NCBI GenBank assembly: GCA_002684605.1
Contig: NYVM01000084.1
Span: 1 to 7,795 of the forward strand
Length of the DNA stretch: 7,795 nt
Source of the DNA: Candidatus Pelagibacterales bacterium
GTDB lineage: Bacteria; Pseudomonadota; Alphaproteobacteria; TMED109
Direction: 5' to 3'
Part shown: in pieces, positions 1-5,648 of the stretch
How positions within the stretch are numbered: position 1 is the first letter of the stretch
Layout: every line of letters begins with the position of its first letter
The notes under the pieces: model-generated
Told to the model about the DNA's origin: nothing
Databases searched by the model: none
The model's input: the letters and a program-made list of their open reading frames with translations, nothing else
Translations under genes and position numbers: made by a program

Positions 1-73
1 ATTTAATTGTTACGGTATGGACAGGACTTATTTAGTCCATAAATAATTTGAATTACGAAATATAAAATAGTAT
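1..73. other. Left-edge intergenic with weak competing hairpins
   Basis: No gene is visible here. Two alternative short hairpins overlap: ATGGAC (17-22) with GTCCAT (35-40), and GGACT (24-28) with AGTCC (34-38) around a TATTT loop. They lie just beyond the stop codon of the minus-strand barrel gene, where a terminator would be expected. There is no T-run after the hairpin in the minus direction, so termination is only a guess. Confidence 0.3.
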
Positions 74-853
74 TTAAAAAGCAACTCCTAAGGTAGTTGA
101 AAAGTTAGGTAACCATAAATTACTTTCCCCCTTATCTTTATTTAACTCAACATCTTGATTGTTATATGTTCTCCTCTCATCATATTCATATTTTAAAGCA
201 TAATTACCAATTCCTAATTTCATATCAATTGAAAACCAATTTTTTATCCATTGATGACCAATATTAATAGATATTAAACGCCTACTTAACTTTGCTTCTA
301 AATCATATTCAAATAGATTATCTAAATTCCACTCATCAAATAAATCAGGATAATAATTGTCTGAAATTAAAAAGTTAATATCAGCCTTATTTGCATTAGC
401 CTTTATATTAAAAGCAAAAGAAGAAAATTCAGGATTTATATAAAAACCAGATAAATTTTGTGATTCTTTTCCAAAATAATATTTATAACCAAAATTTAAG
501 CCAACTCCTGAAAGATATGAAAGTCCATAGATATCATCTAGAATATCATTTACAGTAGAATTGGTAACAGATTCATATTCATATAATAAACTATCACCTG
601 CAGGGGATATAGTTCTAATAAACTTTGAGTTTGTTAAATCTCTTTTAAAATACATCGGAACACCTAAATAAATACTATGTTTGTCAAGAAATTTCCTTTC
701 ATACGAAAGAGATAATGTCCCAAATAATAAAGATGAAGGTTTAAAATGTATAACTTGATTTATTTCATCATTTTTAATAAAATTTGATGGTTCTGATGGA
801 CTTTGACCAAATAGTGTGAAAGGAATAACAAAAAGTAAGATAATTTTTTTCAT
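74..853 (-). CDS. Outer-membrane beta-barrel protein (DUF3575-like), exported
   Basis: The predicted protein is 259 aa and begins MKKIILLFVIPFTLFGQ, a signal peptide with a short Lys-rich N-region, a hydrophobic core and likely cleavage near FG/Q. The mature part alternates polar and hydrophobic residues in strand-like stretches (SSLLFGTLSLSYERKF, LNFGYKYYF, FYINPEF, LISINIGHQW, FSIDMKLGIGNYALKYEY) and ends in Phe, as outer-membrane barrels usually do. The 'SLLFGTLSLSYE...G.KYYF...GFYINPE' order resembles DUF3575-type barrels. The ATG at 853 is preferred over an in-frame TTG at 871, because that TTG lies inside a TATGTTTG promoter-like octamer at 869-876 and would add six residues before an already good signal peptide. 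The gene is isolated, about 470 bp from the next one upstream. Its substrate or role cannot be told; it may be a structural or assembly barrel. Confidence 0.8.
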   Translation of the reverse strand: MKKIILLFVIPFTLFGQSPSEPSNFIKNDEINQVIHFKPSSLLFGTLSLSYERKFLDKHSIYLGVPMYFKRDLTNSKFIRTISPAGDSLLYEYESVTNSTVNDILDDIYGLSYLSGVGLNFGYKYYFGKESQNLSGFYINPEFSSFAFNIKANANKADINFLISDNYYPDLFDEWNLDNLFEYDLEAKLSRRLISINIGHQWIKNWFSIDMKLGIGNYALKYEYDERRTYNNQDVELNKDKGESNLWLPNFSTTLGVAF

Positions 854-868
854 ATAAAATAATTTTCT

Positions 869-876
869 CAAACATA
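869..876 (-). promoter_or_regulatory. Bacteroidota -7 element (TATGTTTG) for the barrel gene
   Basis: On the minus strand this reads TATGTTTG, matching the Bacteroidota -7 consensus TAnnTTTG, and ends 15 nt before the ATG at 853. No good TTG-type -33 box is seen at 17-23 nt upstream, so the call rests on the octamer and its position. Confidence 0.45.
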
Positions 877-894
877 AGTAAATAAAATTATCTT

Positions 895-915
895 AATTAT
901 ATAAATGATATAATT
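895..915. promoter_or_regulatory. AT-rich inverted repeat upstream of the barrel gene
   Basis: AATTATAT (895-902) and ATATAATT (908-915) form a perfect 8-bp inverted repeat around AAATG, about 40 nt upstream of the barrel gene start. It could be an operator. In sequence this AT-rich, however, an 8-bp A/T dyad can arise by chance. Confidence 0.25.
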
Positions 916-1068
916 CTTGAAACTCAATATTATCACTATTTCTATTAAATATATTTAAAAAATAATTTGCTTGTATTTAAATTCTTAGAAAGTAAAGCTT
1001 CAATAAAAATTATTTTTAAAATAGTTTTCAATTAGTTAGTATTAATACTTGTAAAAAATGTGCTACTT

Positions 1069-1089
1069 CCTAAAAGAGGAGATTTTAGG
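1069..1089. other. Hairpin CCTAAAA / TTTTAGG
   Basis: The 7-nt arms CCTAAAA (1069-1075) and TTTTAGG (1083-1089) enclose the loop GAGGAGA. Read on the minus strand, it is followed within about 15 nt by a T-run (complement of 1052-1057), so it might act as a weak minus-strand terminator for a transcript from the left 150-bp repeat. Confidence 0.35.
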
Positions 1090-1100
1090 GGTGAAAAGTG

Positions 1101-1118
1101 TCGGGGTAGCAGGATTGC
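1101..1118 (-). other. tRNA 3'-end-like fragment (possible attachment-site relic)
   Basis: The minus strand reads AATCCTGCTACCCCGA here, which looks like the 3' T-stem and acceptor strand of a bacterial tRNA (CCTGC followed by TACCCCG, then A). No matching 5' acceptor strand (CGGGGTA-like) or anticodon arm lies at the required distance of roughly 60-75 nt, so this is not an intact tRNA. Such fragments are typical of att sites left by elements that integrate in tRNA 3' ends. The fragment overlaps the start of the left 150-bp repeat. Confidence 0.35.
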
Positions 1119-1260
1119 GCACCTTCTAACTTTTACATGATATAAACAAGCTTTAAAACTAAAAATTGCACCACTCTTTGTACTGACAATCAATCTAGTA
1201 AATCAAACTTAAGAAAATTATTTAATTTTCTGAGTAATAAGTTATTTTTTAAAATAATAA
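1110..1260 (+). repeat. About 150-bp diverged direct repeat, left copy
   Basis: It aligns with 5649-5798 in the same orientation. A 26-nt core (1148-1173, beginning AAGCTTTAAAAC and ending TTGCACCA) is identical in both copies, and the following roughly 85 nt match at about 70-75% by eye. Both copies begin with AGGATTG. The homology runs up to short-repeat copy A. No terminal inverted repeats or target duplications are obvious. The origin is unknown; a mobile-element end, duplicated leader or attachment site are all possible. Confidence 0.75.
1204..1211 (-). promoter_or_regulatory. -7-like octamer TAAGTTTG inside the left long repeat
   Basis: The minus strand reads TAAGTTTG, the same octamer found 4 nt before the starts at 2001 and 5570. 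No ATG follows at this spacing, so it could drive a non-coding transcript or be a relic. The right repeat copy has TAAGTTTA here, which breaks the consensus. Confidence 0.25.
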
Positions 1261-1265
1261 ATCTG

Positions 1266-1290
1266 AGTTCGATGTCCGAGATGTCCACTA
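1266..1290 (+). repeat. Short intergenic repeat, copy A
   Basis: It starts AGTTCGA and continues with TGTCCGAGATGTCCACTA. Relative to copies B-D it lacks about 4 nt after AGTTCGA, and the small hairpin stem is lost (TGTCC/TGTCC are not complementary). The order with the terminator hairpin at 1296 is the same as in copy B. Confidence 0.6.
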
Positions 1291-1295
1291 AAAAT

Positions 1296-1321
1296 AAACC
1301 CACTCAATTGAGTGGGTTTTT
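1296..1321 (-). terminator. Rho-independent terminator of the DUF1566 gene
   Basis: The perfect inverted arms AAACCCACTCAA and TTGAGTGGGTTT (1296-1319) start 4 nt beyond the stop codon of the minus-strand gene at 1324. On the minus strand the hairpin is followed by a T-rich run (TTTATTTTTAG). The other strand also has a short T-run, so it may work in both directions. Its outer stem AAACCCACT/AGTGGGTTT is shared exactly with the terminator at 2068-2092. Confidence 0.85.
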
Positions 1322-1323
1322 GT

Positions 1324-2001
1324 TTACTCAATAATTATTTTCTTCTCAACAGATCCGTCATCATAAAAGTAAAAGAGTGGTTGATTCTTGTTATTAGATT
1401 CTCTACCAAAAACATCAAAAATCTTAATTATTTTTTTTTCAATGGAAATTTGTTGTTTATTTATATTAGTTATGTTTGAGAAAGCTCTAATAGCCCTAAC
1501 ATACTTGTTACTTGTCTTACTGTTGTAATCCTGATAGCCAGAGCTGAATTCCCAGCTCCAAGCATAGGTTTCATCTTTCTCTGTTGAACTCCAATATTTA
1601 GTGCTAACAAAATTACCAATATTTGAACCTGTACCAATATTTAAATACATTATCTCTAATTCTCCAATTGAAGGTAGAAACCAATCACTAAATCCATCAA
1701 GAACAAGGTTAGAACAAATATCAGCAGCTGTTCCTGATGTTATACAACCATTTTCTATATCAATAGTATTTTGAGCACCAGTTCCTAAAATCAAACCATC
1801 TGCTCCTGAAATAGCAGTTCCAATACAACCCCAATCTGGAAAGTCGTTTACTGTAGCTTGATCAGTAGGAGCTGCAATTAAACCTCCTCCATTTCCATCT
1901 AAGTAAAAGATGATTCCTCCTTCGTAAGTATCTCCAACAGCAAGATTCTGTCCAAATACAATTATAGGTGAGCAAAGTAATATAATTAGTAGTTTTCTCA
2001 T
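1324..2001 (-). CDS. Secreted DUF1566 (Lcl-like) protein with short T9SS-type tail
   Basis: The protein is 225 aa. It starts with a signal peptide (MRKLLIILLCSPIIVFGQ). Residues about 25-175 form a DUF1566/Lcl-like domain: GGIIFYLDGNGGGLIA, a WGC segment, SDWFLPSIGELEIMY, KYWSSTEKDETYAWSWEF and the closing KYVRAIRAF. In other bacteria this C-type-lectin-like fold occurs on surface and fimbrial proteins; its ligand here is unknown. A tail of about 40 residues (IFDVFGRE...YDDGSVEKKIIIE) resembles the final strands of T9SS type A sorting domains, but the usual YPNP opening is absent. The ATG at 2001 directly precedes the signal peptide. A TAAGTTTG octamer ends 4 nt before it and a strong terminator follows the stop, so the gene looks monocistronic. 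Its 3' end and downstream DNA closely resemble those of the neighbouring kelch gene. Confidence 0.88.
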   Translation of the reverse strand: MRKLLIILLCSPIIVFGQNLAVGDTYEGGIIFYLDGNGGGLIAAPTDQATVNDFPDWGCIGTAISGADGLILGTGAQNTIDIENGCITSGTAADICSNLVLDGFSDWFLPSIGELEIMYLNIGTGSNIGNFVSTKYWSSTEKDETYAWSWEFSSGYQDYNSKTSNKYVRAIRAFSNITNINKQQISIEKKIIKIFDVFGRESNNKNQPLFYFYDDGSVEKKIIIE

Positions 2002-2005
2002 TCCA

Positions 2006-2013
2006 CAAACTTA
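2006..2013 (-). promoter_or_regulatory. -7 element (TAAGTTTG) 4 nt before the DUF1566 start
   Basis: On the minus strand TAAGTTTG matches TAnnTTTG and ends only 4 nt before the ATG at 2001. If used, transcription would begin at or very near the start codon, giving a leaderless mRNA. The same octamer and spacing occur at the gene starting at 5570. No TTG-type -33 box is clear. Confidence 0.4.
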
Positions 2014-2032
2014 CTCAATAAATTCTTAAAAA

Positions 2033-2061
2033 AGTTCGAAATAAGGACCGAGAGGCCCACC
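2033..2061 (+). repeat. Short intergenic repeat, copy B
   Basis: AGTTCGAA is followed 4 nt later by GGACC-GAGA-GGCCC and then CACC plus an A-run. The stem is GGACC/GGCCC with one A:C mismatch around a GAGA loop. It sits between the terminator of the kelch gene (2068-2092) and the start of the DUF1566 gene. Confidence 0.65.
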
Positions 2062-2067
2062 AAAAAG

Positions 2068-2092
2068 AAACCCACTTATTTAGTGGGTTTTT
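2068..2092 (-). terminator. Rho-independent terminator of the kelch gene
   Basis: The arms AAACCCACT (2068-2076) and AGTGGGTTT (2082-2090) enclose a 5-nt loop. The hairpin starts 4 nt past the stop codon at 2095 and is followed on the minus strand by CTTTTT. The stem is identical to the outer stem of the terminator at 1296, and the spacing to the stop codon is the same. Confidence 0.85.
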
Positions 2093-2094
2093 AT

Positions 2095-3861
2095 TTATTC
2101 AATGATTATTTTCTTCTCTACTGTTCCATCATTATAAAAATCAAAGAATAAAGAGTTATATTGTTTCTTTATTACAGAGCCTAATACATTTGTAGTTCGA
2201 AGAACAGATTTTTCTGGATTTATGATGTTATTGATATTTGTTGTATTTAAACATATTGATTCAACTTGAATGTTGTAAAAGAAATAGTAGTATAAAGGAT
2301 TAGAAGCACTTGATCCGGTGATATTTATCATGCCAGCAATATTATAAGGAAAGTCAGCACCTGTTGCATTTCTATATAGACCTGAATTATTAGAAACTCC
2401 AAGTTGTAGGTTTGTAGATATTGGAACATCAAAATTTAGAATAATATTTTGTTTACCTGAAAAAACAAAAATTGTTGTATCATCTATAACAATACCATTA
2501 TTATTTCGCAGTTCAAATGTTAACGAAGTTGAATTCTCTAAATAAACATCACAAGATTTTATTAAACAATTATCATAGCTATCAAATATTAAGTGTTGGT
2601 CATTATAAAAATAAGCACCACTTCCAATGTTATTATCTAAAGCACCACCATTAAATGAAGTAACATTTGCATTAGAATTATAATTAGATGCTATAGGATT
2701 CATACATCCTAAGACTGCTGAAACACAATTTCCATCATCAAAGCAAGCAGTTGGATCAAAATTATAAGATAAGGGGTCTGTACATCCACTAATATAACAA
2801 CAACTCCCATCGTCAGTGACTGAAATATTGGAAAAATTATATGCTAAAGAATCCATACACCCACATGATTGATCTAACTTATATTTAAATAAGGATACTG
2901 GAAGTGATGGAAAATTATAATTATTATCCTGACCTAAAAGAAAATATGCATCACAGCCAATTATAAAACTTCCTGGAGCCCAAATAGCACCTCCAGGATG
3001 AGAAGGTAATTGTATCCATGAATCATTTGCAGGCGTATATTCCCAAAATTCACCAAAATCTAATGGTTCGTGATCATCGCCATCACCACTTAATATATAG
3101 CCTTTACCATTGTATGAAAATTGAGTACCAGCTACTCTTGCTTCAGATGGAAAATCTGTCAATTGCAACCAACTATCATTGATAGGATCATATCTGTAAA
3201 AATCATTATAAATATAGGCATTTGAAGATGGGTTACTGCCAGGACCAACCATACTGCCATGACCAAAACCAACATAAGCATAATCACCTAAACTAAAATA
3301 ATAAGGATGGTGTCTATCATTTCCAATAAAATTATTTTTTGAAGTCCAAATATCTAGATTAATATCATACTCCCACCAATCAGACAAATCCCCATTATCA
3401 TTACTTCCACAACCAACATAAATCTTATTATTTACTAAAACCATTGCAGGATGATTTCTTCCGTCTCCAATGAAACTTGATTTTTGTGTCCATATATCAT
3501 TTGACATATCATACTCCCACCAATCAGTAGGAAAAGAACCATTATTAGTAGAACCAAAACCTACATAAGCCTTATCTCCACTTGAAACAGCATAGCCATA
3601 TCCCCTTCCTGAGCTAGGAAAGTCTTGCAGCTGAGTCCAGGTATCATTAAACTTATCATACTTAAACATATCAGTTAAATAACTTCCAGAAACTACAAAC
3701 CCATAATTATCGTTAGAAAAAGTAATGGGATGATGTCTTCCATCACCAATAAAATTTGATGAATTACTCCAATTTTGTGTTACAGAAATTAATGGTAAAA
3801 AAAGAAAAAATAATAAACTATATTTAATCCAATAATAAAAATAATAAGAAATTTTACTCAT
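2095..3861 (-). CDS. Secreted kelch-propeller protein with DGSC repeats and short T9SS-type tail
   Basis: The protein is 588 aa. The N-terminus is basic/aromatic followed by a hydrophobic run (residues 13-27), consistent with a signal peptide cut near residue 28. Residues about 30-330 hold six kelch-like blades, seen as alternating FIGDGRHHP or DFPSxxR segments and Y/WEYDxxNDxW segments, enough for one propeller. Residues 334-400 contain Cys/Asp-rich repeats (GCMDSLAYNF...DDGSC, GCTDPLSYNF...DDGNC, and a third, GCMNPIASNY, lacking the DDGSC end). Residues about 408-538 form a beta-rich domain (LTFELRNNNG, LQLGVSNNSGLYRN) that I recognise from Flavobacteriales secreted proteins but cannot name. 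The tail (NVLGS...FYNDGTVEKKIIIE) matches the DUF1566 neighbour's tail and should direct T9SS export. It lies 82 bp after the upstream adhesin-like gene with no terminator or promoter octamer between, so the two are probably co-transcribed. Confidence 0.87.
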   Translation of the reverse strand: MSKISYYFYYWIKYSLLFFLFLPLISVTQNWSNSSNFIGDGRHHPITFSNDNYGFVVSGSYLTDMFKYDKFNDTWTQLQDFPSSGRGYGYAVSSGDKAYVGFGSTNNGSFPTDWWEYDMSNDIWTQKSSFIGDGRNHPAMVLVNNKIYVGCGSNDNGDLSDWWEYDINLDIWTSKNNFIGNDRHHPYYFSLGDYAYVGFGHGSMVGPGSNPSSNAYIYNDFYRYDPINDSWLQLTDFPSEARVAGTQFSYNGKGYILSGDGDDHEPLDFGEFWEYTPANDSWIQLPSHPGGAIWAPGSFIIGCDAYFLLGQDNNYNFPSLPVSLFKYKLDQSCGCMDSLAYNFSNISVTDDGSCCYISGCTDPLSYNFDPTACFDDGNCVSAVLGCMNPIASNYNSNANVTSFNGGALDNNIGSGAYFYNDQHLIFDSYDNCLIKSCDVYLENSTSLTFELRNNNGIVIDDTTIFVFSGKQNIILNFDVPISTNLQLGVSNNSGLYRNATGADFPYNIAGMINITGSSASNPLYYYFFYNIQVESICLNTTNINNIINPEKSVLRTTNVLGSVIKKQYNSLFFDFYNDGTVEKKIIIE

Positions 3862-3943
3862 AATGATTCATTTAAAAATATTTAATTATATCTATGTTAA
3901 AGAGAGTGTTTTTAAAATTCAATAAAGTTCAGCTTTAGATGTT

Positions 3944-4771
3944 TTATTCAGCTACAATAAGTTTTTTAGTAATAACAAAATCTTTAGTCTGAATTTTTAA
4001 TGAGTAGATTCCATTATTTAAAAAAGAAATATTAATTTTTTCTTTTTTTGTAGAACTTAATGTAAGTTTTCCTAGACTATCATATAGTTTAAATGAAAGG
4101 TATTCTCCTTGGATACTAAACGCATCTTTAGTTGGGTTTGGATAAATATTAAATAAATTTTCTGAAATCTCTTCATTTATATTATTTGCGACTGATTGTT
4201 CTATTACCTCAATATTATCTATACCTATTACCATCTGATTAGTATTATTATTTCTGAATGCAATATATATAGTCTGACCTGAATAAGATGTTATGTCAAC
4301 ATCTATTCCATCCCAGCCTTCACCTAAAAATGAATGTCCAATTCCTGTTGAATTATACAATGCTGCAGTGGATAAAAAATCTGCAGGGCTACTTCCAGTA
4401 GAAACATATATTTCTATTCCATCTGTGGTGCCTAAATCACCTTTTGCTGCATCAAATTGTAAAGTTTTAGTGCCAGAATTATTTGATAATGATATAGCTG
4501 GAGTAACCATCCATTTATCTGCAGTACCCGGAGAAGTAAACATTGAAGCGCTACCCGCAAAAATTGCACCCATATAATTGACATTAACAAATGATGCTTG
4601 CGGAGTCATCCATGTATAAAGAAAAGGATCTAATGTTTGACCATCTAAATCATAAGTTGTAAAATTTGATGGAATGGATCCAGAATTAAAATCTTCAGAC
4701 AACAATATATTTTGTCCATTCACCTGAATAGTCATAAAAGTTAAAAGAAGTAAAGTAATTTTTTTAATCAT
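3944..4771 (-). CDS. Choice-of-anchor J / cleaved-adhesin protein with classical T9SS type A tail
   Basis: The protein is 275 aa, with signal peptide MIKKITLLLLTFMTIQVNGQ. Residues about 22-190 fit the choice-of-anchor-J/cleaved-adhesin beta-sandwich: LLSEDFNSGSIPSNFTTYDLDG at the start, KWMVTPAISLSNNSGTKTLQFDA, DGIEIYVSTG, and a closing IYIAFRNNN...IGIDNIEVIE. These jelly-roll domains often bind carbohydrate or accompany peptidases in Bacteroidota; no catalytic domain is present here. Residues 207-275 are a full T9SS C-terminal sorting domain (Por_Secre_tail type): FNIYPNPTKDAF, LYDSLGKL, INISFLNNGIYSLKI, TKKLIVAE. It is the only cargo in the window with the complete tail. Short-repeat copy C lies about 100 nt upstream and no -7 octamer is seen. 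It probably heads a two-gene unit with the kelch gene. Confidence 0.9.
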   Translation of the reverse strand: MIKKITLLLLTFMTIQVNGQNILLSEDFNSGSIPSNFTTYDLDGQTLDPFLYTWMTPQASFVNVNYMGAIFAGSASMFTSPGTADKWMVTPAISLSNNSGTKTLQFDAAKGDLGTTDGIEIYVSTGSSPADFLSTAALYNSTGIGHSFLGEGWDGIDVDITSYSGQTIYIAFRNNNTNQMVIGIDNIEVIEQSVANNINEEISENLFNIYPNPTKDAFSIQGEYLSFKLYDSLGKLTLSSTKKEKINISFLNNGIYSLKIQTKDFVITKKLIVAE

Positions 4772-4869
4772 AATTGTAGTTTTTAGTTTATTTAATTTAA
4801 AAGAAAAGCAATGATATATTGTTTTGAGAGTTAATACAATCAGTGTTTATACCTAAGTAATAAAAAAAA

Positions 4870-4900
4870 AGTTCGAAACTGGGACCAAGAGGTCCACAAA
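4870..4900 (+). repeat. Short intergenic repeat, copy C
   Basis: AGTTCGAAACTG is followed by the perfect hairpin GGACC-AAGA-GGTCC and CAC plus an A-run. This copy has the best stem of the four. Unlike A and B it is not followed by an AAACCCACT terminator. It sits in the 184-bp gap between the VTT gene stop (4956) and the adhesin-like gene start (4771). Confidence 0.65.
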
Positions 4901-4955
4901 AAAATTAGAGTAATCACAAGAAAATAATAACAGAACATCTATAATGAACCAAAGA

Positions 4956-5570
4956 TTATAATACCTGTAAGATAATAAGATAATAAATTACAAATCTCAA
5001 ATATCGAAAAAGTGACCATAACAAATAATATTTAAACTTATAATTAATTAGGCCAGCTCCAAAACTTACTATTGAATGGGGAATTGGAGATATTGCTCCT
5101 AAAACAATGAAAATACTGCCCCATTTACGTAAATTAACAATATGCTTTTTTATTTTTTCCTCAATATATTTACTAAAGGTTGGAATCAAAGATATACGCA
5201 TACCAATAATGTAAGACACAATACCTCCTATATATGATGCTGTTGCTAGAGTAAATAAAAATAAAAATGGAGAATCTGATTTTGACGACCACAATATAAA
5301 TATTTCAGGTGGAATTAAACCTAAAATTGATTCTGAAATTAAAAAAAATAAGACAACTATTATTGGAGAATATGTTTCAAGAATATTATTAATCAATAAA
5401 TTAATATCTATTATAAAATAATTAATAGCCATTAATAATAACACAAAAATTACAATCATTAATAACGCTCGATAAGCAGTATTTTTTAAAAATGAATAAA
5501 AACGAGTTATTTTATAATATCGATGTGCTATACTCCACCTTTTTAGATTATACTTTAAGATATCCTTCAT
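4956..5570 (-). CDS. VTT-domain (DedA/SNARE-associated, YqaA-like) inner-membrane protein
   Basis: The protein is 204 aa with a basic N-terminus and membrane segments at about 33-55, 69-97, 101-123, 150-172 and 178-204. The VTT-domain order is visible: an acidic-proline re-entrant stretch ESILGLIPPEIF (80-91), SYIGGIVSYIIG (112-123), then RKWGSIFIVLGAISPIPHSIVSFGAG (148-173) before the last helix. VTT/DedA proteins are implicated in lipid flipping and proton-motive-force homeostasis; the specific substrate here is unknown. The arginines typical of the E. coli YqjA-type 'R..P..R' motif are missing (SPIPHS instead), which fits the shorter YqaA-like branch better. A TAAGTTTG octamer ends 4 nt before the ATG at 5570. 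No hairpin terminator is seen after the stop. Short-repeat copies C and D flank the gene. Confidence 0.8.
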   Translation of the reverse strand: MKDILKYNLKRWSIAHRYYKITRFYSFLKNTAYRALLMIVIFVLLLMAINYFIIDINLLINNILETYSPIIVVLFFLISESILGLIPPEIFILWSSKSDSPFLFLFTLATASYIGGIVSYIIGMRISLIPTFSKYIEEKIKKHIVNLRKWGSIFIVLGAISPIPHSIVSFGAGLINYKFKYYLLWSLFRYLRFVIYYLIILQVL

Positions 5571-5574
5571 GTTG

Positions 5575-5582
5575 CAAACTTA
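5575..5582 (-). promoter_or_regulatory. -7 element (TAAGTTTG) 4 nt before the VTT gene start
   Basis: It has the same octamer and the same 4-nt spacing to ATG as at the DUF1566 gene, with similar T-rich DNA between it and the AGTTAGA repeat element. It may be a leaderless promoter. Confidence 0.4.
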
Positions 5583-5600
5583 TTAAATAAACTAATAAAA

Positions 5601-5630
5601 AGTTAGATATAATGACCGAAAGGTAAACCA
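5601..5630 (+). repeat. Short intergenic repeat, copy D (diverged)
   Basis: AGTTAGATATAA is followed by TGACC-GAAA-GGTAA and ACC plus an A-run. The stem is reduced to ACC/GGT around a GAAA loop. Spacing is the same as in copies B and C. It is followed by AAAACCGCGAATT, which looks like one arm of a terminator without its partner. Confidence 0.5.
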
Positions 5631-5648
5631 AAAAAAACCGCGAATTTG

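Larger units (their letters stand above)
872..1295. other. Intergenic region rich in repeats and dyads, no gene supported
   Basis: This stretch of about 420 bp separates the barrel gene from the T9SS cargo block. From left to right it holds a -7-like octamer, an AT-only dyad (895-915), a plain AT-rich part (916-1060), a hairpin (1069-1089), a tRNA-3'-end-like fragment (1101-1118), the left copy of the 150-bp repeat (1110-1260), and short-repeat copy A (1266-1290). A minus-strand open stretch of about 53 codons crosses it but shows no sign of coding constraint. Confidence 0.7.

Noticed and set aside
1101..1175. Intact tRNA gene on the minus strand
   Set aside because: Only the 3' end resembles a tRNA. 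The complementary 5' acceptor, D-arm and anticodon arm are not present upstream at the required spacing.
1030..1196. Minus-strand open frame of about 53 codons across the left long repeat (includes SGAIFSFKA and LLPRHFSPLKSP)
   Set aside because: It has no ATG start. The matching frame in the right repeat copy stops after about 25 codons, and differences between copies fall mostly at first and second codon positions, unlike a protein under selection.
4293..4577. 94-codon plus-strand open frame
   Set aside because: It is wholly antisense to the well-supported choice-of-anchor-J gene and has proline/serine-rich shadow composition with no independent evidence.
1266..5630. Integron attC sites between gene cassettes
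   Set aside because: Genes are mostly co-oriented and separated by repeats, and copy D contains GTTAGAT (GTTRRRY) on the plus strand. But the other copies have GTTCGAA/GTTCGAT, no paired RYYYAAC core sites frame a longer palindrome, the elements are only about 30 nt, and no integrase gene is visible.
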